64,000 bases of DNA from Paucidesulfovibrio longus DSM 6739 (lineage in GTDB: Bacteria; Desulfobacterota; Desulfovibrionia; Desulfovibrionales; Desulfovibrionaceae), in assembly GCF_000420485.1 (NCBI RefSeq), contig NZ_ATVA01000019.1, positions 1 through 64,000 on the forward strand, written 5' to 3'. How positions within the stretch are numbered: the stretch's first letter is position 1; each line of letters opens with the position of its first letter. Made by a program: the position numbers and the translations under genes. Under the pieces are notes generated by a model. The model was not told the DNA's origin and searched no databases. It was given only the letters and a program-made list of their open reading frames with translations. Shown in pieces: positions 8,214-16,711 of the stretch.

Positions 8214-8535
8214 CCCGGTCCGCTTGTCCGCCCCCGTTTTCTTCCTTCCTCCGCCTTTTCCCGCACTCCGCGCACACCGCTCTGATTCCATTGCTTCCGG
8301 CTCCGCCCGCGGAAAAGGCGGTCCACATGCCGCAAAATCGATTTCTTGTATTCATTCGTATATTAGGGTAAAAACATGTCAAGCAATTTATGGCTTCCTT
8401 TTTCCGGCCATTTTTGCCCGTTCTCATCCGTTCTCACACCCCCGCAAGGGAGCACGCAAAAGCCGTGGTACGGTTTTCAGCAAAGAGCGGCGCATTGCAG
8501 GCGCACCTGAAAACCATAACCAGGAGTGATGCTTC
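8214..8535. other. gene-free AT-richer spacer
   Basis: No gene is seen. A 9-bp inverted repeat GGTTTTCAG (8472-8480) / CTGAAAACC (8507-8515) lies just before the ribosome-site-like CAGGAG at 8521. The stretch 8330-8400 is AT-rich and may hold a promoter, but no clean -35/-10 pair is visible. Confidence 0.4.
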
Positions 8536-8586
8536 ATTAGTGAGAAATGGGTTCAGCACATCGGAGACGACCAGCTTGTTTACGGC

Positions 8587-9045
8587 ATGCCCAAGCACAT
8601 GTCCGGAAGTTCGGGAGGCGTGCAGCCGGGATATTGGCATTACCTTCCAAAGCCAACGGCCTGTGAGAAATGCCGGGCCATGGAAGGATTATGGTTCAAG
8701 GAGCGTCCCGGACCCGTGCATCCGAACTGCAAGTGCGAAGTGCGGCAGGAGCCGATGCCGCGCGTCGGCATCGTCAACACGTTGCAGGGCTTTGAGGACC
8801 ACGCCACGGAGAAGTTCGACGCGGGGCAAAAGATTACGGTTACCATCCGAAATCTGGGGCCGTTTTGGGCAGGAGCGAGAATTTGGGTTGATCGAACGAA
8901 ATGGAAATCCACTTCATACCTGAAAGCAGGTAAATCCGAAGTATTTGTGTTCACCAAATTCAGCGAGCTTCCTGTTCCGTGGGAAGTTTTTATAATCATC
9001 GCCGTTGGCGACAATTCGACCCTCCAATACACCATCCAGGGGTAA
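8587..9045 (+). CDS. protein with MuF-like C..C...HPNCKC zinc motif, unknown function
   Basis: 152 residues from the first ATG. The N-terminal third has ACEKCRAMEGLWF and PVHPNCKCEV, the Cys/His pattern of the C-terminal domain of phage minor-head (SPP1 gp7/Mu F) proteins, also found in polymorphic toxins. The remainder (about 60-152) looks like an all-beta domain. The reading frame is open back to 8530, and the only good ribosome site (CAGGAG, 8521-8526) is nine bases before an in-frame ATT at 8536. Initiation at ATT would add 17 residues. No phage genes surround it, so it may be a stray effector-like gene. Function unknown. Confidence 0.55.
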   Translation: MPKHMSGSSGGVQPGYWHYLPKPTACEKCRAMEGLWFKERPGPVHPNCKCEVRQEPMPRVGIVNTLQGFEDHATEKFDAGQKITVTIRNLGPFWAGARIWVDRTKWKSTSYLKAGKSEVFVFTKFSELPVPWEVFIIIAVGDNSTLQYTIQG

Positions 9046-9052
9046 GCCCACC

Positions 9053-9496
9053 ATGCACAGACTCGTTTTCCTCCTCCTTTTGCTGCTGCCAGGGGCGGCC
9101 TTTGCCCAGCCGAGCTTCGACGTCTCCTGCGAGAACGTGGTCCAAATCACGATCACCAGGATCAAGGACACTTATTGGAACGTGGACTCCTATCAGGGGC
9201 ATTTTCATATTCTGGACCTGACGCTGACGCCCGAAGCGGCCCGGAAAGCAGTCAAGCTGCGCGATGCCACACCCACGGAACACATCCGCTACCGGGGAGA
9301 GGACTACTACAAGCCCCGCATCGTGATCACGGCCCATGGCGTTCCGCTTCAAGATGATACCCCTGCCCTCTCGGGTTTTGTGGATCAAGGAGCGGCAATC
9401 GGCATCATCCGCGAAGAAGACGCCTTTGACGCGGCAAGGGCGGTCTGCCCGGCCTTGGTTCCGGACAAGGTGCTCATCGACGGACAAGTGGAGTAG
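9053..9496 (+). CDS. secreted protein, tandem copy 1
   Basis: 147 residues with a signal peptide (MHRLVFLLLLLLPGAAFAQ) and a mature domain of about 128 residues with two cysteines (in VSCENVV and AVCPALV) likely to form a disulfide in the periplasm. It starts seven bases after the previous gene. The copy at 9608 has the same length and differs at about 20 residues. No family recognised. Differences cluster in the signal peptide and in the segment near residues 88-115; the last 32 residues are identical. Confidence 0.65.
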   Translation: MHRLVFLLLLLLPGAAFAQPSFDVSCENVVQITITRIKDTYWNVDSYQGHFHILDLTLTPEAARKAVKLRDATPTEHIRYRGEDYYKPRIVITAHGVPLQDDTPALSGFVDQGAAIGIIREEDAFDAARAVCPALVPDKVLIDGQVE

Positions 9497-9607
9497 CGGG
9501 ACAAATGGAAGAGCCGGGCAGGCGCAATATTGCCCAAACACCACGATCAATCGCGGCAGGCCCTTGGCCCGACCTCAGTGACTTGCCGCTTCACGGATGC
9601 CCTCGCC

Positions 9608-10051
9608 ATGCACAGACTCGTTTTCCTCCTTCTTTTGCTGATGCCAGGGGCGGCCCTGGCCCAGGCACGCTACGATGTCTCCTGCGAGAACGTGGTCCAA
9701 ATCACGATCACCAGGATCAAGGACACTTATTGGAACGTGGACTCCTATCAGGGGCATTTCCACGTGCTCGACCTGATACTGACGCCCGAAGCGGCCAGGG
9801 AAGCAGTCAAGCTGCGCGATGCCACGCCCACGGAACACATCCGTTACCGGGGCGAGGACTACTACAAGCCCCACATCTTGATCACGGTCCGGGGGCTTCC
9901 ACTTCAAAAGGATGTCCCGGCCCTCTCAGGCATTGCGGATCATGGAGCAGTCATCACAATCATCCGCGAAGAGGACGCTTTTGACGCGGCGAGGGCGGTC
10001 TGCCCGGCCCTGGTTCCGGACAAGGTGCTCATCGACGGACAGGTGGAGTAG
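9608..10051 (+). CDS. secreted protein, tandem copy 2
   Basis: 147 residues, paralog of the gene at 9053, with a signal peptide ending ALAQ and the same two cysteines. Segments DVSCENVVQITITRIKDTYW and EEDAFDAARAVCPALVPDK are unchanged between copies. Unlike copy 1 it has no clear ribosome site close to the ATG, so its translation is less certain. Function unknown; retention of both frames suggests both are, or recently were, under selection. Confidence 0.6.
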   Translation: MHRLVFLLLLLMPGAALAQARYDVSCENVVQITITRIKDTYWNVDSYQGHFHVLDLILTPEAAREAVKLRDATPTEHIRYRGEDYYKPHILITVRGLPLQKDVPALSGIADHGAVITIIREEDAFDAARAVCPALVPDKVLIDGQVE

Positions 10052-10102
10052 GCAGGCAGCGGAAATCCCTCCCCAAATGGCGCACGATCAAACGCCGCAA
10101 GT

Positions 10103-10124
10103 CCTTGGATAGCCACGTCCAAGG
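10103..10124 (+). terminator. weak hairpin after the duplicated genes
   Basis: CCTTGGA (10103-10109) pairs with TCCAAGG (10118-10124), followed by a modest T-rich tract. The rest of 10125-10290 shows no gene. Confidence 0.35.
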
Positions 10125-10290
10125 GCCTGTTTCGTTTCGGCGGCATGTCCCCGGCAGTCCAGCCTCGGACAATTCTTTCGCCGCCCTGCCCCGACGCATG
10201 ATTTTCATTGAACGTAACGCGGTTGGCATCGATGGTTGCCCATTTACCGGATACACCGTCTTCACGACACGGGATACGGAGGAATGGTGC

Positions 10291-11007
10291 ATGGTCAGGA
10301 ATTATTCCCCGCTCTGGCGGCTGGTGCGCGACGAGCTGGCCGAGGAGATTCGGCGCGGACGACTCGCGCCCGGCGATCTGCTGCCCACGGAGCAGCAATT
10401 GGGCGAGCGATTCGACGTGCATCGTCACACGATCCGCAGGGCATTGCAGGAACTGCGCGAGATGGGACTCGTCCGCACGGCGCAGGGGCGCGGCAGCGTG
10501 GTCCTGGAGCAGCCCCTGGACCACAAACGCCCCCGGCGAACCCGGTTCAGCCAGGAACTCGGCCTGGGCGGCCTCGACGTGCGGTTCCACTTTCTCCACG
10601 GCGACCTGATGCACGCCTCCGATGTCGTGGCCGAGCATCTGGGACTTCGGCCCAACGCGCGCATCAACTACATTGAAAGCCTGGGCGAGGTGCAGGGCAG
10701 GCGGCTCTTCATCGTCTCGCACTTCCTCCCGCACGCGGGCATGGAAGGGCTCATCGAGCACTACAGGCAATCCGGCTCCCTGAGCCGGTGCCTGAACCTC
10801 TACGGCGTGGAGGCGACCTTCCGCGCGGTCAGCCGGATCAGCACGCGCATGGCCAGCGACGAGGAAACGCGCCACCTGCGGCATAGGGAAAAGCGGCCTG
10901 TGCTCGTGGTCGAATACGTGAATGCGGACAGCAACGGCCGCCCGGTGGAATTCGGCATCGCCCGCTTCTGCGGCGACAAGATGGAGCTGGTGGTGCCGGG
11001 CGGCTGA
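10291..11007 (+). CDS. GntR-family regulator with UTRA domain (HutC/PhnF type)
   Basis: 238 residues from the ATG after the ribosome site GGAGG. The N-terminal winged helix (about 5-70) has the GntR signature: LRDELAEEIRRGRLAPGDLLPTEQQL, then HTIRRALQELREMGLV (quoted in parts). The C-terminal UTRA effector domain (about 85-235) ends VEFGIARFCGDKMEL, typical of PhnF/HutC members. Length equals PhnF (about 240). It normally represses neighbouring genes until a small ligand binds, but no phosphonate or histidine genes lie next to it. Target and ligand unknown. Confidence 0.85.
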   Translation: MVRNYSPLWRLVRDELAEEIRRGRLAPGDLLPTEQQLGERFDVHRHTIRRALQELREMGLVRTAQGRGSVVLEQPLDHKRPRRTRFSQELGLGGLDVRFHFLHGDLMHASDVVAEHLGLRPNARINYIESLGEVQGRRLFIVSHFLPHAGMEGLIEHYRQSGSLSRCLNLYGVEATFRAVSRISTRMASDEETRHLRHREKRPVLVVEYVNADSNGRPVEFGIARFCGDKMELVVPGG

Positions 11008-11139
11008 CCTCGGCGCACCAGGCATCCAGGCGGATTTTCCGGTTATTTTTTTGTTCTTGGAACGTCCCTATATTTCACGATATTCTTATCTTGCCGGAGT
11101 GATTTCCGGCTTCACCCCGCCAGAACCCTCGGTCAGTCT

Positions 11140-11168
11140 TTGACAGCTTCCTTCGGCGTGGTTATCAG
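11140..11168 (+). promoter_or_regulatory. sigma-70 promoter of the TetR-EmrAB operon
   Basis: TTGACA (11140-11145), 17-base spacer, TATCAG (11163-11168). Predicted start near 11175, just before the operator palindrome. A GGTCAGT half-site (11131-11137) overlaps the -35 flank. Confidence 0.55.
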
Positions 11169-11182
11169 TTCCATTCGCCAAA

Positions 11183-11196
11183 ACTGACCAGTCAGT
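11183..11196 (+). promoter_or_regulatory. palindromic operator, likely bound by the TetR regulator
   Basis: ACTGAC-CA-GTCAGT: perfect 6-bp arms with a 2-bp centre, about ten bases downstream of the predicted start and 80 bp before the tetR-type gene. Autoregulation is inferred from position. Confidence 0.55.
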
Positions 11197-11277
11197 ACTG
11201 TTCCGGGCCGGACGGCCCTGCCGAAGCCCATCGGGCGCTCGCAGATCTTTATTTAAGGATGGAGGCGGTTCTCCAGG

Positions 11278-11853
11278 ATGAAAGCTTACAGCGACGACAA
11301 GCGGACGCGGATATTGGACGCGGCGGCGGAACTCTTCGCGGGCAGGCCCTTCCACAAGGTGCTGCTCAGCGACGTGGCCAAGGCCGCCTCCGTGGGCAAG
11401 GGAACCTTGTATCTTTACTTCGAGAGCAAGGACGAACTCTATCTCGCCGTGCTCTTCCGGGAGTTCGCCGGACTCGTGGACCGGCTGCGGGCGCAGGTTT
11501 CCCATGCGGACGGCCCCGCGGACGAGCAGATGGCCTGCGCCGTGCGGGAAATCGTCCGGCACCTCTTCGGCAAGGCCGTCATCGTCGAGCTGCTGCGCGG
11601 CGCAGTGGTCAACTGCCCGCAGACCGGAGAATGGAACGAGAAGCGGCTGGAACTGCGCGGCATCATCGAAGCCGTCATCCGGCGCGGCATCGCCCAGGGC
11701 GTCTTCGAGGACGAACATCCCCGGCTGACCGCGCAGTACATTCCGGGACTGATCCGCTCCGTGTGCCTGTTCCGGCCCGAAGGCACGGACGCGGAAACCG
11801 TCTGCCGCCACGCGGAAGCCTTCGTGCTCAAGGCGCTGCGCAAAATCGGCTGA
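11278..11853 (+). CDS. TetR/AcrR-family transcriptional repressor
   Basis: 191 residues. The N-terminal helix-turn-helix (about 8-55) is typical: RTRILDAAAELFA, LSDVAKAASVGKGTLYLYF and ESKDELY. The helical C-terminal part would bind the inducer, probably an efflux substrate. First gene of an operon with emrA- and emrB-type genes (84 bp to the next start) and preceded by a palindromic operator. Likely local repressor of the pump. Confidence 0.88.
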   Translation: MKAYSDDKRTRILDAAAELFAGRPFHKVLLSDVAKAASVGKGTLYLYFESKDELYLAVLFREFAGLVDRLRAQVSHADGPADEQMACAVREIVRHLFGKAVIVELLRGAVVNCPQTGEWNEKRLELRGIIEAVIRRGIAQGVFEDEHPRLTAQYIPGLIRSVCLFRPEGTDAETVCRHAEAFVLKALRKIG

Positions 11854-11936
11854 CAGGAACCGCCCCCGCGCCAAAAGCGCGAACCCTGCGCCGCAGACGG
11901 GCGACAACGCCAGATATCGAACTTCAAGGACACCGA

Positions 11937-13175
11937 ATGAGCCAGAACAACACCGAATCCGCGCAATCCGCCCCCGGCAAGGGGATCAAGGCCCGCCTCA
12001 AGCTGCCGAAGGGCCGCCGCTCCAGGATCATCCTCGGTATGGGAATCACGGCGCTGCTGCTCGCGCTGGCCCTGCCCTTCTACCTGCACGCCATTTCCCA
12101 CGAGTCCACGGACGACGCATTCGTGGAGGCGCACGTGGTCAGCATGAGTCCGCGCGTCGCCGGACACGTCGCCCGCGTGCTGGTGGAGGACAACCAGCTG
12201 GTCAAGGAAGGCGACCTGCTGGCCGAGCTGGACCCGCGCGACTTCCAGGTGGCGCTCGAAGCAGCCCGGGCGCGGCTGCGCTCGGCCCAGGCCGCCGTAA
12301 CCGAGGCCCAGGCCAAGGCGTCCGCCGCGCAGAACGTCCTGGCCCAGAAGGAGGCGGGCCTCTCCTCCCAGCACGCCGGACTGGCCCAGGTTCAGGCCGA
12401 GGTGGCCGAGGTGCGCGCCGGATACGAGCGGGACGAGAACGACCTGGACCGCATGCGGAAGATCGTGGAGGCCGGAGCCGTAAGCCGCCAGGAATTCGAC
12501 CACGTCAAGGCCCAGGAAGCCATGACCCGCGCCAAGCTCAATTCGGCCAAACGCCAGGTGGACACCCATTCAGCGGAGATCCGGCAGGCCCGCGCCACCG
12601 TGGCGGCCGCCGAGGACGAACTGCGCCAGGCATACGCGCAGGTGGACATCCGCACCGCGGAACTGCATGAGGCCGAGGCGGAGGTCGAACAGGCGGAGCT
12701 GAACCTTTCCTACACCCGGATCACCGCTCCCTGCGCGGGCCACGTGACCAAAAAGGCCGTGGAGCCGGGAACCTACGTCCAGGTCGGGCAGAAGCTCTTC
12801 TCCATCGTCAGCCCGGACGTCTGGGTCGTGGCCAACTTCAAGGAAACCCAGCTCGCGGACATCGCGTCCGGACAGCCCGTGGACATCGAAGTGGACGCCT
12901 ATCCCGACGTGACCTTCCACGGCCATGTGGACAGCATCCAGCGCGGCACGGGCTCGCGGTTCACGCTGCTGCCCCCGGAAAACGCCACGGGCAACTTCAT
13001 CAAGGTCGTGCAGCGCATCCCGGTCAAGATCGTTCTGGACGCCTCGGAAGCGGACAAAAACTACGTCCTGGCTCCGGGCATGTCCGTCATGCCCAGCGTG
13101 GACATCTCCGAGGCGGGGGGCGCAGGCTCGCTGCGCGCGGAAGGAACTTCCGCCCAGGCTCCCGCGGCCCGGTAG
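11937..13175 (+). CDS. HlyD/EmrA-family membrane fusion protein
   Basis: 412 residues from the ATG after CAAGGA. A short basic cytoplasmic head precedes one membrane helix (about 30-50). Next come a lipoyl half-motif (STDDAFVEAHVVSMSPRVAG), a long alpha-hairpin (about 100-260, Ala/Glu/Gln-rich), the second half-motif (LSYTRITAPCAGHVTKK), and a beta-barrel with WVVANFKETQL. These are EmrA features. It bridges the inner-membrane EmrB-type pump to an outer-membrane channel; no TolC gene is in the window. The gene ends two bases before the pump gene. Confidence 0.9.
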   Translation: MSQNNTESAQSAPGKGIKARLKLPKGRRSRIILGMGITALLLALALPFYLHAISHESTDDAFVEAHVVSMSPRVAGHVARVLVEDNQLVKEGDLLAELDPRDFQVALEAARARLRSAQAAVTEAQAKASAAQNVLAQKEAGLSSQHAGLAQVQAEVAEVRAGYERDENDLDRMRKIVEAGAVSRQEFDHVKAQEAMTRAKLNSAKRQVDTHSAEIRQARATVAAAEDELRQAYAQVDIRTAELHEAEAEVEQAELNLSYTRITAPCAGHVTKKAVEPGTYVQVGQKLFSIVSPDVWVVANFKETQLADIASGQPVDIEVDAYPDVTFHGHVDSIQRGTGSRFTLLPPENATGNFIKVVQRIPVKIVLDASEADKNYVLAPGMSVMPSVDISEAGGAGSLRAEGTSAQAPAAR

Positions 13176-13177
13176 GC

Positions 13178-14755
13178 ATGTCCATGTACAAAGACCTGGA
13201 GGAAACCTCCCCGTCAGAGCGGTGGATCATCGCGTTCACGGTCATGTTCGGCGCGTTCATGGCCGTCATGGACACCAGCGTGGTCAACGTTTCCATGCCC
13301 CACATGATGGGCAGCTTCGGCGCGGACCTCTCCTCCATCACCTGGGTGGCCACGAGCTACAGCATCGCCGAGATCATCATGGTCACCATGTCCGGCTGGT
13401 GGAGCGCTCTCGTGGGCCGCAAAACCCTCTACCTCGCCTCCTTCGCCCTGTTCACGGTGGGCTCGATTCTCTGCGGCACGGCCACGACCTTCACCCAGAT
13501 GATCGTCTACCGCGTCATCCAGGGCATCGGCGGCGGCGCGCTGATTCCGGTTTCCCAGGCCATCCTGCGCGAGACATTTCCCCCGGCGCAGCAGGGCATG
13601 GCCATGGCCCTGTACGGCATGGGCGTGGTTCTGGCCCCGGCCCTCGGCCCCATCTGCGGCGGCTGGCTCACGGACGTCCTGGGCTGGCCGTGGATCTTCT
13701 ACATCAACGTGCCCGTCTGCATCATCGGCATGGCCCTGACCATGAAATTCGTGCACGACCCGCCCTACCTGCGGCGCGGCGTGCAGTCCGTGGACTGGCT
13801 CGGCATCTTCCTGCTCTCCGTGGCCCTCACGGGCATGCAGATCGTGCTGGAGCGCGGCCAGGGCGAAAACTGGTTCGAGTCTGACATGATCCTGGCCGGA
13901 ACCATCGCCACGGTGCTCGCGTTCCTGGCCCTGATCTACTGGGAGCTGCGCTGCCCGGATCCGGTGGTCAACCTGCGGGTGCTGAAGGACCGCAACCTGA
14001 CCCTCGGCTCGACCATGGGGCTCATCTTCGGCGTGTCCCTGTTCGGCACGACCTTCATCCTGCCGCAGTTCACGCAGGAGCTGCTCGGCTACCCCGCGTT
14101 CCAGGCGGGCCTCGCCCTGGCGCCCCGCGCCGTGACCCTGCTGCTCTTCATGCCCGTGGCGGGCTGGCTCTACCAGCGCGTCGGAGCCAGGGCGCTCGTG
14201 CTCGCAGGCATCGTCATCATCGTCTGGTCCTACTACGACCTCATGCAGCTGAACATTCAAGCGGGCTTCCTGAACCTCATTCCCCCGCTGCTGATCATGG
14301 GCGTGGGCATGCCGTTCATGTTCGTGCCCCTGAGCACCGTCTCGCTCTGCACGGTTTCTCGCAGCGACGTAACGGACGCATCCAGCATCTACACCCTGGC
14401 GCGCCGCGTCGGCGGCAACATCGGCTACGCCCTGGTGGCGACCCTGCTCGACCGGGGCATCCGCGTGCACCGGGGCTACCTCGCCGAGCACATCAGCGAC
14501 CTGAGCCAGAACACCCAGGACTACCAGGCCACGCTCGTGCAGCTGCTGCACAACCTCGGCGTGGACGCGGTCAGCGCCTCCAAGCTGGCCCTGGGCATGC
14601 TCGAGAAACTGCTGATGCGGCAGGCCACCATGCTCGCCTACAACGACATCTCGTTCATCTTCGGCTGCCTCTTCTTCCTGCTCGTGCCCATGGTCGCGCT
14701 CCTGCCGAGCAAGGCCAGAATTCTCGCGCTCTCCGCAACGCGCCCAAAGAAATAG
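13178..14755 (+). CDS. EmrB/QacA-type MFS multidrug exporter (DHA2 family)
   Basis: 525 residues with about 14 membrane helices, the DHA2 number. Characteristic stretches include LDTSVVNVSMPHM-type motif D1 (here MDTSVVNVSMPHMMG), YRVIQGIGGGALIP, and motif C-like GMGVVLAPALGPICGGWL. Expected to export lipophilic toxicants with protons through the EmrA-type partner. Two bases separate it from the upstream gene, and a strong terminator follows 22 bp after the stop. Confidence 0.9.
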   Translation: MSMYKDLEETSPSERWIIAFTVMFGAFMAVMDTSVVNVSMPHMMGSFGADLSSITWVATSYSIAEIIMVTMSGWWSALVGRKTLYLASFALFTVGSILCGTATTFTQMIVYRVIQGIGGGALIPVSQAILRETFPPAQQGMAMALYGMGVVLAPALGPICGGWLTDVLGWPWIFYINVPVCIIGMALTMKFVHDPPYLRRGVQSVDWLGIFLLSVALTGMQIVLERGQGENWFESDMILAGTIATVLAFLALIYWELRCPDPVVNLRVLKDRNLTLGSTMGLIFGVSLFGTTFILPQFTQELLGYPAFQAGLALAPRAVTLLLFMPVAGWLYQRVGARALVLAGIVIIVWSYYDLMQLNIQAGFLNLIPPLLIMGVGMPFMFVPLSTVSLCTVSRSDVTDASSIYTLARRVGGNIGYALVATLLDRGIRVHRGYLAEHISDLSQNTQDYQATLVQLLHNLGVDAVSASKLALGMLEKLLMRQATMLAYNDISFIFGCLFFLLVPMVALLPSKARILALSATRPKK

Positions 14756-14777
14756 AGCACCCTTCCGCACGAATTCA

Positions 14778-14810
14778 GGCCGGGGATTGCCTCCCCGGCC
14801 TTTTTTGTTT
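14778..14810 (+). terminator. rho-independent terminator of the efflux operon
   Basis: GGCCGGGG (14778-14785) / CCCCGGCC (14793-14800), then TTTTTTGTTT. Confidence 0.88.
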
Positions 14811-15019
14811 CGGCACCCCACGGCTGCACCCCTTGCGGCAAAAGCTCCCCGCGCATTCCCGCATGAACCGCGAGCCCAACCGCGTGCGGGTTTCACCTCA
14901 AGATCAGCACCGTTTCTCCAGAATTTCAGTCGAGAACCGCTTCGAAGTGATGCCCCCTGCCCGGGAATTGTGGTAGGGTGGCCTTACCCCGTAACCGACA
15001 ACCGCCATCGAGGAAGACC

Positions 15020-15604
15020 ATGAACAATCTCACTGATATTCTTGAGCGAATTCAGGTTCTGGAACGGGAGTTGACAGAGGAACTCTCCAGAAAGCGCGAA
15101 GAGGTGCACTACACCATTGAGAAGAAGAAAGTCTGGTTCAGCGAGGAGGTTTCCCTTCGGCACAAGAAGCTGGCAAAGCGTTTGTCGGAATACGTCTACG
15201 ATTCCGGATTTCTGATCATCCTGACCATTCCCATCATCTGGGCAGCGCTCATTCCCGCCCTGTTTCTGGACCTCGTGGTCTGCGTGTATCAATTCATCTG
15301 CTTTCCGGTCTACGGCATCCCGCGCGTGAAGCGCGGCGAATACGTGGTCATCGACCGCCAATCCCTGCAATACCTCAACTGGCTGGAAAAGCTGAACTGC
15401 GTCTATTGCGGCTATTTCAACGGGCTGATGAGCTTCGTCCGCGAGGTGGCGGCCCGCACCGAACAGTTCTGGTGCCCGATCCGCCATGCCCGGGCGGTCA
15501 AGTCCGTGCACAGCCGCTACGTGCATTTCTTCAAGTACGGCGATGCCGAAGAGTACCGCGAAGGCCTGGAGGCCTTGCGCAAGAAGTTCGACGACGTGGA
15601 ATAG
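15020..15604 (+). CDS. conserved hypothetical protein, coiled coil plus one membrane hairpin
   Basis: 194 residues from the ATG after GAGGAAG. Residues 1-50 are charged and predicted coiled coil. Residues 58-100 are strongly hydrophobic and could cross the membrane once or twice (FLIILTIPIIWAALIPALFLDLVVCVY, in part). A cytosolic part has cysteines in LNCVYCGYFNGL and FWCPIRHA, possibly a metal site. Homologs of this layout are known in other Proteobacteria without assigned function. It stands alone; no partner gene is evident. Confidence 0.7.
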   Translation: MNNLTDILERIQVLERELTEELSRKREEVHYTIEKKKVWFSEEVSLRHKKLAKRLSEYVYDSGFLIILTIPIIWAALIPALFLDLVVCVYQFICFPVYGIPRVKRGEYVVIDRQSLQYLNWLEKLNCVYCGYFNGLMSFVREVAARTEQFWCPIRHARAVKSVHSRYVHFFKYGDAEEYREGLEALRKKFDDVE

Positions 15605-15811
15605 GACGAAGCGAAATAGGGGCGGTGACGGTCCTCAAGGAGCGATCAAAGACTGCCCCTGGAATCCTGCGCCGGATTCGCCCGGCCGCCCTCCTGCCGG
15701 GATCGCTGCTCAGGCCTGCTCCGGTGCGCCCTCCGCCGAAGAAAACGCTTCTGCTTGCTTCAGTTATTCAGACCTTGGCAACTTATAGGCGAAGGCGTAT
15801 GGAAACCTAAA

Positions 15812-16651
15812 ATGAACACACCTCAATACCACGAAATGCTAATCCCCACCCTCAAGGTCATCGAAGAACTTGGGGGGTCAGGAACCATCCAAGAAATCGC
15901 CGAAGGAGTTATTCAGCTTCTTGGCCTTCCGGAAGAGGTTACTTCGCAGCCTCACAATCCAGAAAAATCCAGCCAAACCGAAGTTGAATACCGCCTTGCC
16001 TGGGCGAGAACCTACCTGAAAAAATACGGGTTGATCGACAATTCAGAGCGAGGTGTTTGGTCGTTCACCGACAAGCACCAACGCGGGATGCGACTTGACC
16101 CGGAAGAAATCGTCCAGACCGTGCGCGGACTGGCCAAAAATGCCAAGAAAAGAGTGATCAACGAGGAACCAGACGCCATTCCGGAAGCAAAGGATTGGCG
16201 GGAGGTCATCCACCAAGCTATCCTCTCCCTTGAACCAAGTGCCTTCGAACGTCTGACAAAACGGATCCTTCGGGAAATCGGTTTCGTTCAGGTCGAAGTC
16301 ACCGGCAAGTCTTGCGACGGCGGCATTGACGGCAAGGGAATCGTGAAGATTCAGGATGTCCTGAGCTACCACGTCGTCTTCCAGTGCAAACGCTACAAAG
16401 GGTCCGTCGGACCTGGAGCAATCCGGGACTTCAGAGGCGCCATGATCGGCAGAGCAGACAAGGGGTTGTTCATCACGACCGGAACCTTTACCCGCGAAGC
16501 GACCAAAGAAGCCACCCGTGATGGAGCCTCACCGATTGATCTAATTGACGGTGATGACCTCGTTGAAATGCTCAAGAAACTCCGACTCGGTGTGAATGTT
16601 CGTATGGTTGAGGAAGTTGAAGTCGATGGTCAATGGTTTGAGAATATCTAG
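15812..16651 (+). CDS. mrr: Mrr-type restriction endonuclease
   Basis: 279 residues. N-terminal Mrr winged-helix domain (about 5-90: MLIPTLKVIEELGG, WARTYLKKYGLI). C-terminal PD-(D/E)xK nuclease (about 140-265) with AFERLTKRILREIGF, DGGIDGKG (catalytic D173) and VVFQCKRYKG (QxK, K193), then the glycine-poor ...AMIGRADKGLFITTGTF stretch typical of Mrr. It cleaves methylated or otherwise modified DNA (type IV restriction) in the cytoplasm. Clearly more AT-rich than its neighbours, consistent with gene transfer. Followed after 60 bp by an AT-rich RusA-like gene, next to tRNA-Asp. Confidence 0.88.
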   Translation: MNTPQYHEMLIPTLKVIEELGGSGTIQEIAEGVIQLLGLPEEVTSQPHNPEKSSQTEVEYRLAWARTYLKKYGLIDNSERGVWSFTDKHQRGMRLDPEEIVQTVRGLAKNAKKRVINEEPDAIPEAKDWREVIHQAILSLEPSAFERLTKRILREIGFVQVEVTGKSCDGGIDGKGIVKIQDVLSYHVVFQCKRYKGSVGPGAIRDFRGAMIGRADKGLFITTGTFTREATKEATRDGASPIDLIDGDDLVEMLKKLRLGVNVRMVEEVEVDGQWFENI

Positions 16652-16711
16652 AACTCCACTCTAGCACAACAACATCCTACAGAAAACAATTACGTTACCA
16701 TATTATCCAAA

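Larger units (their letters stand above)
9053..10107 (+). repeat. tandem duplication of about 0.55 kb
   Basis: The unit contains the whole 444-bp gene plus downstream DNA. The 3' flank is recognisable in both copies (cacgatcaa-cgc-gcaag-ccttgg at about 9540-9565 and 10083-10107). The flank upstream of the two ATGs is not shared beyond a few bases. Confidence 0.7.

Noticed and set aside
10224-10245. TTGGCATCGATGGTTGCC as a sigma-54 promoter before the GntR gene
   Set aside because: The -24 and -12 elements are one base too far apart and -24 has a mismatch; sigma-54 tolerates spacing changes poorly.
15605-15811. att duplicate of the tRNA-Asp 3' end at the far side of the mrr/RusA block
   Set aside because: No copy of the tRNA 3' sequence is seen there, so island borders cannot be set.
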